Of a stretch of 8,273 bases of DNA, positions 1 to 5,292 are shown one piece after another. The stretch covers positions 1 through 8,273 of the forward strand of contig DKME01000163.1 in assembly GCA_002469525.1 (NCBI GenBank), in the 5' to 3' direction. The notes beneath the pieces are model-generated. The model did not search any database and was not told where the DNA came from. It saw nothing but the letters and a program-made list of their open reading frames with translations. The translations under genes were made by a program, and so were the position numbers. This DNA is from Actinobacteria bacterium UBA7422 (lineage in GTDB: Bacteria > Actinomycetota > Actinomycetes > S36-B12). The first letter of the stretch is position 1. The number at the start of each line of letters is the position of its first letter.

Positions 1-716
1 ACAAAATCAGAACCACCGGAAGCATCTGTTGCCCGGCTACCTTCTGGCGCGGCAGCACCCTTTTTGTACTTACCGGTCAGGACGCCCTGAGCAACTGGCG
101 ACCAAACGATCTGGCCAATTCCAAGTTCCTCACTTGCCGGAACAACTTCAGCTTCAATCACACGCCAGAGCATGTTGTATTGGGGCTGGCTGCTAATGAT
201 TCGATCAAAGCCCATCTCGGTTGCCAGCCGAACGGCCTCGCGGATTTGAGGTGCGGTCCATTCGCTTACACCGACATAAAGAACTTTTCCCTGACGAACT
301 AGATCGTCAAATGCGCGAAGGGTTTCTTCCAGCGGGGTCTCATAGTCGTACCGATGCGCTTGATAGAGATCAACGTAATCGGTTTGAAGCCTGCGAAGTG
401 AGTTCTCGCAGGACTCCATAACGTGCTTACGAGAAAGCCCGCGGTCGTTAACGCCGGGGCCGGTTGGCCAGTACACCTTCGTAAGAATCTCAAGGCTCTC
501 GCGGCGTTGGCCTTTAAGGGCTTTACCCATTACTTCTTCAGCTCTTGTCTCGGCATACACATCTGCGGTGTCGAACGTCGTAATACCGGCATCTAGGGCC
601 GCCTGCATTGTTTTCATGGCGAGGTCGTCGGTGACCTGTGATCCGTGGGTAATCCAGTTGCCGTAGGTGATCTCACTGATTTTTAGGCCGCTGCGGCCAA
701 GACGACGAAACTCCAT
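1..716 (-). CDS. Aldo/keto reductase, partial (C-terminus beyond left edge)
   Basis: The minus strand reads as an aldo/keto reductase of the Kv-beta/YghZ-like type, a cytoplasmic NADPH-dependent carbonyl reductase. Translation from the ATG at 716 begins MEFRRLGRSGLKISEITYGN, the usual family N-terminus. The catalytic tetrad is visible: Asp49 and Tyr54 in FDTADVY, Lys80 in LTKVY and His121 in YQAHRYD. The segment NDRGLSRKHV near residue 90 and GVSEW further on resemble the Kv-beta branch, although that branch often has Asn where His121 stands here. About 238 codons are present; the family usually has 310-340, so the C-terminus with the last cofactor-binding segment is cut off by the window edge. 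The start lies 3 bp after the DUF3043 stop, and an AAAGG-like ribosome site sits in the end of that gene, so the two are probably co-transcribed. The substrate cannot be told. Confidence 0.93.
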   Translation of the reverse strand, partial: MEFRRLGRSGLKISEITYGNWITHGSQVTDDLAMKTMQAALDAGITTFDTADVYAETRAEEVMGKALKGQRRESLEILTKVYWPTGPGVNDRGLSRKHVMESCENSLRRLQTDYVDLYQAHRYDYETPLEETLRAFDDLVRQGKVLYVGVSEWTAPQIREAVRLATEMGFDRIISSQPQYNMLWRVIEAEVVPASEELGIGQIVWSPVAQGVLTGKYKKGAAAPEGSRATDASGGSDF

Positions 717-719
717 GAA

Positions 720-1310
720 CTACTTACCTTTCTTTCTCCCACGCTCAACGCTTGGTTTTGGCATACGCAACCTGCGGTACTGCAAAGTGCGCATGAGGGC
801 ATACAAGGTGATTCCTCGTCGTTCCGATTTCTCGGGAAATAATTTCTTCGCGCGACGATTAAGTTGAATCAACAGAATGAGTGTGTCAACAACAATTAAC
901 GTTGCCATGAGAAAGAAACCGATTGAGACAAATGACTGCACCGCGGGATTGTTAACAAAACCTAGGAGTAATACGACAACTGCCATGAAGATGAAGTACT
1001 CGGCCACCGTGTAGCGACCGTCAACAAAGTCACGGACGAACCCTCGAACCGGGCCTTGGTCGCGCGCTGGGAGGAATCGCGGGTCACCGGCGAGCATCCC
1101 TTCACGGGCTCGGGCGCGCTCAAGCCGGTCCTGCTCGCGAGCGGCCTTCTTACCGCCTTTAGATCCGCGGGGAGCCCGAATACTGGTCTTGCGAGCAGCC
1201 TCGGCCTCCTTGCGGGAAGGAGTTGGGCGACCCTTACCACCTTGGGCGGACGGGGAATCCTGGATCGCTTCGGGAGCTACTTCGGCTGATTTCTTAGACA
1301 TTCCAAACAT
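720..1310 (-). CDS. DUF3043 family membrane protein
   Basis: This 196-residue protein belongs to the actinobacterial DUF3043 family, whose function is unknown. Its N-terminal third is soluble, highly charged and rich in Lys, Arg and Ala, and carries the family block GKGRPTPSRKEAEAARK (about residues 26-41). A second conserved block, DPRFLPARDQGPVRGFVRD, spans about residues 76-94. Two hydrophobic segments at about 104-119 and 126-149 should form a membrane hairpin, followed by a basic tail (RRGITLYALMRTLQYRR and onward). ATG codons at 1310 and 1301 are both possible; neither has a clear ribosome site. A TACGCT box on the minus strand (1325 to 1320) lies 9 nt before the first ATG, so a near-leaderless start at 1310 is plausible. 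The gene diverges from pspA, an arrangement I recall from Streptomyces, and is followed by the aldo/keto reductase gene. Confidence 0.9.
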   Translation of the reverse strand: MFGMSKKSAEVAPEAIQDSPSAQGGKGRPTPSRKEAEAARKTSIRAPRGSKGGKKAAREQDRLERARAREGMLAGDPRFLPARDQGPVRGFVRDFVDGRYTVAEYFIFMAVVVLLLGFVNNPAVQSFVSIGFFLMATLIVVDTLILLIQLNRRAKKLFPEKSERRGITLYALMRTLQYRRLRMPKPSVERGRKKGK

Positions 1311-1403
1311 GATGGGAGCAGCGTAGCCCCATGCGCGCGCAGGGAGGTGGTGAACTGTCGTTTACGCTTGGCACAGCAGTTGGCGAAATCAATTGCGGGT
1401 ATC

Positions 1404-1410
1404 GAAGGGA
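1404..1410 (+). promoter_or_regulatory. Ribosome binding site that fixes the pspA start
   Basis: GAAGGGA lies 6 nt before the ATG at 1417. It supports that start over the in-frame TTG at 1393, which has no comparable site and would add eight residues not expected in PspA. Confidence 0.7.
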
Positions 1411-1416
1411 TCTTCC

Positions 1417-2142
1417 ATGGGCTTGTGGTCACGTTTCAAAGTGGTTTTCGCTTCAAAAGCGAATAAGGCATTGAATAAGGCAGAGGATCCGCGTGAAGTC
1501 CTCGACTATTCCTATGAAAAGCAACTCGAGTTGCTCCAGAAAGTTCGTCGCGGTGTCGCCGACGTTGCCACCAGTCGCAAGCGCATTGAACTGCAGCTTC
1601 AGGGGCTTGAGAAACAGGAGTCGAAGTTAGAAGAGCAAGCGCGCGCGGCACTCGCCGGTAACCGCGAGGATTTGGCACGCGAGGCACTTGTGCGTCGCAG
1701 CGGGCTTCACACCCAGATTGCTGATCTGCAGGCCCAGCTGGCAGGCCTGCAGGAGCAGGAGGAAAAGCTTGTTGTCGCATCCCAGCAGTTGCAAGCGAAG
1801 GTCGAGTCATTCCGCACCCGCAAGGAAACAATCAAGGCGACGTACTCTGCGGCCGAAGCTCAAACGAAAATCACCGAGGCATTTACTGGGATTTCTTCCG
1901 AACTCGGTGACGTTGGTTTGGCAGTTCAACGCGCCGAAGACAAGACCGCTGAGATGCAAGCCCGCGCGGGTGCAATGGACGAACTCATGGCTTCAGGCGC
2001 ACTCGACGATGCTTCAGGGACGAACAAGGACAGCCTCACCATTGAGCTTGAACGTATGGCGAGCGAGTCAGACGTTGAAGCCCAATTGGCTTCCATGAGA
2101 AATGAATTGGGATCGGCTGAAAAGAAGGCAATCGAAGACTAA
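1417..2142 (+). CDS. pspA: PspA/IM30 family phage shock protein A
   Basis: PspA is an ESCRT-III-related peripheral membrane protein that oligomerises on the inner face of the cytoplasmic membrane and limits proton leakage under envelope stress. From the ATG at 1417 the product has 241 residues, close to the usual 220-270. It starts MGLWSRFKVVFASKANKALN, an amphipathic membrane-binding N-terminal helix, followed by the family block KAEDPREVLDYSYEKQLELL (about 21-40). A long Glu/Lys/Gln/Ala-rich coiled coil runs from about 28 to 185. The C-terminal end (VEAQLASMRNELGS) resembles actinobacterial PspA. No PspB, PspC or PspF gene is present, as is usual in actinobacteria. It is first in an operon with the HtpX-like protease (17-bp gap) and pspAB. 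The 106-bp divergent region shared with the DUF3043 gene must hold its promoter, but I see no convincing -35/-10 pair. Confidence 0.95.
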   Translation: MGLWSRFKVVFASKANKALNKAEDPREVLDYSYEKQLELLQKVRRGVADVATSRKRIELQLQGLEKQESKLEEQARAALAGNREDLAREALVRRSGLHTQIADLQAQLAGLQEQEEKLVVASQQLQAKVESFRTRKETIKATYSAAEAQTKITEAFTGISSELGDVGLAVQRAEDKTAEMQARAGAMDELMASGALDDASGTNKDSLTIELERMASESDVEAQLASMRNELGSAEKKAIED

Positions 2143-2159
2143 CGAGAAAGTGGATTGAC

Positions 2160-3065
2160 GTGTCGCGCTCAAGATATGAAAAAGACACAGGGCTCGGCGC
2201 TCGAATGTTCGGGACGCTATTTGGTCTCGGTCTTCTCTATGTAGTTCTGGCCGGTGTGCTAATTGCCGTTGGTATTAATGCGATTTTTGTTCTGGTCCTG
2301 TCAGGCGCATTCCTTTTTGGCCAATGGTGGTTCTCAGACTCGCTGTCCATGAAAGCGATGCGTGCGGTTGAAGTAACACCAGAGCAAGCGCCGCTCGTCC
2401 ATGCAATCGTTGACCGCATTTGCGCGTTGGCCGACATGAAAAAACCTCGCGTTGGAATCTCGGACAGCCCGGTTCCCAACGCATTTGCAACAGGCCGTAG
2501 CCCCAACCGCAGCGTTGTAGTTGTCACCACGGGAATTCTCAAGCAACTCGACGAAGAAGAACTCGAAGCAGTGATTGCCCACGAACTGTCCCATGTTGCG
2601 CACCGCGATGTCACCGTTATGACAATCGCTTCTTTCACTTCCATTCTGGCTGGATTTATCACTCGTAGCGCGATGTGGGGATCCATGATGCGCGACCGCA
2701 GGGATCAAAACGCAGCTGTTGTTTTCATGGCGGTCATGGCAGTCAGTGCAATCGTCTACGCAATTTCATTCCTGCTGATTCGCGCGCTCTCGCGTTACCG
2801 TGAACTCGGTGCGGACAGAGGTGCTGCGTTGCTGACCGGTAAGCCAAGTGCACTTGCCAGCGCGCTCGTCAAAATCAGTGGCGGTATGAATTCGATTCCA
2901 GACAAAGACCTCCGGTCCATGGAACCGGTGAGTGCTATTGCTTTCGCGCCCGCTTTCAAAGGTGGAAAAGGAATGGGCATGGAAGCGATCTTTGCAACAC
3001 ACCCGCCCCTTGAAAAAAGGCTCGAGCAGCTCGCAAAAATTTCAGCACAGCTCGGCGAGCGCTAG
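2160..3065 (+). CDS. htpX: HtpX-type M48 membrane zinc metalloprotease
   Basis: This is a 301-residue M48B peptidase, a membrane-anchored zinc endoprotease that degrades misfolded or damaged membrane proteins with its active site facing the cytoplasm. The zinc motif HELSH is at 141-145 (ligands His141 and His145, catalytic Glu142). The third ligand is Glu215 in SRYRELGAD (211-219), and the block DSPVPNAFATG (102-112) is typical of HtpX. Hydrophobic segments at about 16-38, 40-55, 153-170 and 188-209 agree with the four-segment HtpX layout. HPPLEKRLEQL near the C-terminus is also a family hallmark. The start is GTG at 2160, preceded by a GAGAAAGTGG stretch. It lies 17 bp after pspA and 3 bp before pspAB, so it belongs to the Psp operon and probably handles membrane-protein quality control in the same stress response. 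Confidence 0.95.
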   Translation: MSRSRYEKDTGLGARMFGTLFGLGLLYVVLAGVLIAVGINAIFVLVLSGAFLFGQWWFSDSLSMKAMRAVEVTPEQAPLVHAIVDRICALADMKKPRVGISDSPVPNAFATGRSPNRSVVVVTTGILKQLDEEELEAVIAHELSHVAHRDVTVMTIASFTSILAGFITRSAMWGSMMRDRRDQNAAVVFMAVMAVSAIVYAISFLLIRALSRYRELGADRGAALLTGKPSALASALVKISGGMNSIPDKDLRSMEPVSAIAFAPAFKGGKGMGMEAIFATHPPLEKRLEQLAKISAQLGER

Positions 3066-3068
3066 GCA

Positions 3069-3650
3069 GTGGGACTGTTCGACGTAATTCGCGGACGCAG
3101 GGAACCAGCACGCCCAAATCTTGATGCACTCTTTGCACTTCCCTCAGCTGCGATCACCCTAGACATTGACCTTGGCCTGACCCCGACGGGTGTTGGGTCC
3201 GTGTGCTTCCGGGCACCGGAAGGAAAAGCGTTCGCCGACCTTGAAGCGGAAATACGTGAATTGTTAGATGCCGACGGTGGGCCGCGCGTGGAAGCGAGCG
3301 CGGATTCTTTCGGCTTCGACTGGCTCACGATTCGCACAGACCCAGTTGATCTGGCGACGGCCGTGACCGACATTCACGCGGTAAACACCTCACTCGTCCT
3401 AGCCGGATTCGGTCCACAATTATTATGTTCTCTTTTCCCATTCGCAGATACAGATGGAAACGCTGGCGCGCTGGTGTACCTCTACAAACGTGGAACTTTT
3501 TACCCATTTTTTCCTAAGGCAAAATCAACCGATCAGGTTCGAAATAACGTTGTGGAATTACACATCCGAGACAAACTCACCGGTGAATTGCCGGTTGAGC
3601 TGGACACCACACGCTGGTTCGCGTTGTGGGATGCGCCAGGGCTGTCCTGA
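3069..3650 (+). CDS. pspAB: PspA-associated protein PspAB
   Basis: This 193-residue soluble protein matches the actinobacterial family known as PspA-associated protein PspAB; its biochemical role is not known. It begins MGLFDVIRGRREPARPNLDA, the characteristic short start. After a region of alternating hydrophobic strands comes FDWLTIRTDPVDLATAVTDI (about residues 79-98), then FADTDGNAGALVYLYKRGTF, and the protein ends with a segment around RWFALWDAPGLS. I see no signal peptide, membrane helix or catalytic motif. The GTG start is 3 bp after the htpX stop and has no strong Shine-Dalgarno sequence, which suggests translational coupling. It closes the psp operon. PspAA, the small partner I would expect between pspA and htpX in many actinobacteria, is absent. 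Confidence 0.88.
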   Translation: MGLFDVIRGRREPARPNLDALFALPSAAITLDIDLGLTPTGVGSVCFRAPEGKAFADLEAEIRELLDADGGPRVEASADSFGFDWLTIRTDPVDLATAVTDIHAVNTSLVLAGFGPQLLCSLFPFADTDGNAGALVYLYKRGTFYPFFPKAKSTDQVRNNVVELHIRDKLTGELPVELDTTRWFALWDAPGLS

Positions 3651-3778
3651 CCCCACTGAACAAAGTTTTGCATCAACTGCTGCAGAGAAAAAAGGACTAT
3701 TAGTACTTAAACGATCTTTAGGACAATTCGGACGACTTTCGGCATTCAGATTGCATTCTCGCTCAATAGGAGAAAACT

Positions 3779-3820
3779 GTGCTTCGATCGCAGGCGCGGT
3801 CAATTCAGGGGGCGGTCTGA
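3779..3820 (+). CDS. Possible 13-residue upstream leader ORF
   Basis: A GTG at 3779 preceded by AGGAG (3768-3772) at an ideal 6-nt spacing opens a 13-codon frame, MLRSQARSIQGAV, ending in TGA at 3818-3820. That stop codon lies inside the 15-bp palindrome, and the frame ends 31 bp before the rhodopsin GTG in a different frame. The peptide has no run of a single amino acid of the kind seen in attenuators. It may be a translated leader that affects the palindrome or the downstream ribosome site, or it may be chance. Only the ribosome site and spacing support it. Confidence 0.25.
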   Translation: MLRSQARSIQGAV

Positions 3821-3831
3821 CACCGTGTCAG
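3817..3831. promoter_or_regulatory. 15-bp perfect palindrome upstream of rhodopsin (candidate operator)
   Basis: CTGACAC-C-GTGTCAG is a perfect inverted repeat with a single central base, ending 20 bp before the rhodopsin start codon. This form suits a dimeric repressor site. As RNA it could fold into a six-pair stem with a three-base loop. It ends 8 bp before the Shine-Dalgarno sequence, so a bound protein or stable hairpin there could affect expression. No regulator gene is nearby to assign it to. Confidence 0.45.
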
Positions 3832-3839
3832 CCCAATAT

Positions 3840-3846
3840 AAGGAGG
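3840..3846 (+). promoter_or_regulatory. Strong Shine-Dalgarno fixing the rhodopsin start at GTG 3852
   Basis: AAGGAGG with a 5-nt spacer precedes the GTG at 3852. A longer in-frame reading from GTG 3825 would place this site inside the coding sequence and its start inside the palindrome, so the shorter form is preferred. Confidence 0.85.
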
Positions 3847-3851
3847 AACCT

Positions 3852-4697
3852 GTGCCAGGAGTACTTGAGCTCTCGTTTGGACAATTTCAAACGGTGTACA
3901 ACGCTTTATCTTTTGCACTAGCTTCGATGGTTGCCACGACCGTCTTTCTGCTAGTGGTTATGGGTCGTGTTTTGCCGAGATACCGACAGGCGCTCGCGGT
4001 TTCCGCGATCGTATGTTTGATTGCGGCTTACCACTACTGGAGGATTTTCAACTCGTTCACGGACGCCTACGTAGCAGAGGGTGCTGGCAATGCCGCAATG
4101 GCCGGCTCAGACCCAGCCTATGTCTTGGTTAACGGTGAAGGCTTTAATGAGGGGTACCGCTACATTGACTGGCTGCTGACGGTTCCGCTGTTGCTCTTCG
4201 AGGCAATTGCAGTTCTCGCGCTGGCCCGCATGGTCCGCCGCAACCTCATGGTCAAACTGATCCCAGCAGCATTCCTCATGATCGCACTTGGCTACCCGGG
4301 TGAGATCTCAACTGACAACATGACCCGCGGTATCTGGGGTGCGTTGTCCTCGATCCCATTCCTGTACATCCTGTACGTACTTTGGGTCGAACTCGGCAAG
4401 TCCATGGTCACGCAACCGACGCAAGTCCGCAAGGATCTCAATGGCCTTCGCCTCTTGCTCCTAGCAACCTGGGGTGTCTACCCAATTGCGTACCTGTTGC
4501 CACAGCTGGGGATCGACGGCGCGGATTCATTCGTCGGTCGACAGCTCGGCTACTCGATCGCAGACGTCTTGGCCAAGTGCCTCTTCGGTCTGTTGATCTA
4601 CAAGATCGCACGCGAGAAGAGCTTTGCGGACGATCCCGATTTCGCAGCACAAGAAATCAAAGAAGCACCTTCATCTGCTGGCAAGGTCGAGGCATAA
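3852..4697 (+). CDS. actR: Actinorhodopsin, light-driven proton pump
   Basis: This is a 281-residue seven-helix microbial rhodopsin of the actinorhodopsin/xanthorhodopsin-like group, which pumps protons outward across the cytoplasmic membrane using retinal. Helix C has RYIDWLLTVPLLLFE (103-117): Asp106 is the proton acceptor, Thr110 the usual neighbour and Glu117 the proton donor (DTE set). Leu114 is at the tuning position and predicts green absorption. His61 in helix B matches the acceptor-linked His of proteorhodopsin. Lys242 in helix G (DVLAKCLFG) binds retinal, with Asp238 as second counterion. By alignment with bacteriorhodopsin helix E, Trp162-Gly163 puts Gly at the carotenoid-window position. 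The long B-C loop (about 72-99) is group-typical. A Shine-Dalgarno sequence supports GTG 3852. It lies downstream of the psp operon and ends at a strong terminator. No retinal-forming oxygenase gene is in view. Confidence 0.97.
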   Translation: MPGVLELSFGQFQTVYNALSFALASMVATTVFLLVVMGRVLPRYRQALAVSAIVCLIAAYHYWRIFNSFTDAYVAEGAGNAAMAGSDPAYVLVNGEGFNEGYRYIDWLLTVPLLLFEAIAVLALARMVRRNLMVKLIPAAFLMIALGYPGEISTDNMTRGIWGALSSIPFLYILYVLWVELGKSMVTQPTQVRKDLNGLRLLLLATWGVYPIAYLLPQLGIDGADSFVGRQLGYSIADVLAKCLFGLLIYKIAREKSFADDPDFAAQEIKEAPSSAGKVEA

Positions 4698-4720
4698 TTC
4701 GGCCCAACGCAGAATTGATC

Positions 4721-4761
4721 GTGGCCGCGAGGGGTTTAACGCCTCTCGCGGCCACTTTTTT
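4721..4761 (+). terminator. Strong intrinsic terminator after the rhodopsin gene
   Basis: GTGGCCGCGAG (4721-4731) pairs perfectly with CTCGCGGCCAC (4745-4755). GGG and CCT extend the stem by three pairs, one of them a wobble, leaving a loop of about 7 nt. A run of six T (4756-4761) follows. It starts 23 bp after the rhodopsin stop and separates that transcript from the SOUL gene. Confidence 0.95.
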
Positions 4762-4773
4762 CATTTTCCGACG

Positions 4774-4779
4774 TATCCT
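4774..4779 (+). promoter_or_regulatory. Candidate -10 box for a leaderless SOUL transcript
   Basis: TATCCT matches the actinobacterial TANNNT -10 pattern and ends 6 nt before the ATG at 4786. Transcription would start at or next to the start codon. No Shine-Dalgarno sequence precedes the ATG, which agrees with a leaderless mRNA. The -35 side overlaps the T-tract of the terminator and has no clear consensus. Confidence 0.5.
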
Positions 4780-4785
4780 GTAAAG

Positions 4786-5286
4786 ATGAGTGAAGAACAG
4801 CCTTACACGTTAGTGAGAAAAATAGGTGACCTGGAAATTCGTGACTACCCGGCGAGTGTGCACGCCCAATTGACACTTTCTGGTGGTGCTAACACTGTTG
4901 GCAACAAAGCATTTGGACCCCTTGTCGGATATATCTCAAAAAACAAAATCGCCATGACCGCACCCGTCATCCAAGAACGCAATGACGAACTCTGGAATGT
5001 TTCCTTTGTCATGCCAGAAGGCATGAATGCGCAAGACCTACCCCAGCCCAGCAGTGGCGACCTCCTCATCACCGACGTTCCCCAGCACCTCGCCGCTGCG
5101 ACAACATGGTCGGGAACGTGGAAATACGACGAAGTGGAAAAGCGCGGGGAAGCAGTGATCAAACAACTCCCAGAACTTGGGTACCGCGTTGACGGCGAAC
5201 CACGTTGGGCTCGCTATGACCCGCCCTGGAAGCCATGGTTCCTGCGGCGCAATGAAGTTATTGTCCCGATCGCGCTATTGAATTAA
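4786..5286 (+). CDS. SOUL family heme-binding protein
   Basis: This 166-residue protein belongs to the SOUL/HBP family, whose members bind heme or other tetrapyrroles; the role in bacteria is largely unknown. Family marks are the opening EEQPYTLVRKIGDLEIRDYP, in which YP closes the first strand pair, the core KIAMTAPVIQE (about 54-64) and VSFVMPEGM (72-80). Near the C-terminus is ARYDPPWKPWFLRRNEVIVP, also typical. There is no signal peptide or membrane segment, so it is probably cytoplasmic, and at 166 residues it is slightly short for the family. The ATG at 4786 is preferred over in-frame codons further upstream, which would run through the terminator hairpin. The gene converges on nadA with only 6 bp between the stops. 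The rhodopsin terminator lies just before it, so it is probably transcribed separately. Confidence 0.93.
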   Translation: MSEEQPYTLVRKIGDLEIRDYPASVHAQLTLSGGANTVGNKAFGPLVGYISKNKIAMTAPVIQERNDELWNVSFVMPEGMNAQDLPQPSSGDLLITDVPQHLAAATTWSGTWKYDEVEKRGEAVIKQLPELGYRVDGEPRWARYDPPWKPWFLRRNEVIVPIALLN

Positions 5287-5292
5287 TCGGGA

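Larger units (their letters stand above)
3651..3851 (+). promoter_or_regulatory. Upstream/leader region of the rhodopsin gene
   Basis: This 201-bp gap between pspAB and the rhodopsin start holds several candidate elements: a short ORF with its own ribosome site (3779-3820), a 15-bp palindrome (3817-3831) and a strong Shine-Dalgarno sequence (3840-3846). Its first half is AT-rich, including TATTAG at 3698-3703, but no -35 box stands at normal distance, so no promoter can be placed with confidence. There is no hairpin with a T-tract after pspAB, so some read-through from the psp operon into the rhodopsin gene is possible. Confidence 0.5.

Noticed and set aside
962..1240. 92-codon minus-strand frame within the DUF3043 gene
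   Set aside because: It lies in another frame of a clearly recognised gene and has no ribosome site or family features.
1332..1341. Palindrome TGCGCGCGCA in the DUF3043-pspA divergent region
   Set aside because: Alternating GC makes short palindromes likely by chance; position alone does not support an operator.
1368..1396. Possible pspA promoter starting at TTGGCA
   Set aside because: No acceptable -10 box lies at 16-18 bp; the bases there are AATTGC.
3825..3851. In-frame upstream GTG start for the rhodopsin, adding nine residues
   Set aside because: It lies inside the palindrome, has no Shine-Dalgarno sequence, and would bury the strong AAGGAGG within the coding sequence. GTG 3852 is far better supported.
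3849..3859. Small hairpin CCTG-TGC-CAGG over the rhodopsin start codon
   Set aside because: A four-pair stem with a three-base loop is common by chance and unlikely to control translation alone.
3454..3921. 155-codon plus-strand frame spanning the pspAB end, the gap and the rhodopsin start
   Set aside because: It overlaps two well-supported genes in a different frame and its sequence is not protein-like for any family I know.
4382..4783. 133-codon plus-strand frame overlapping the rhodopsin 3' end and terminator
   Set aside because: It is an alternate-frame shadow of the rhodopsin gene, runs through the terminator hairpin and resembles no known protein.
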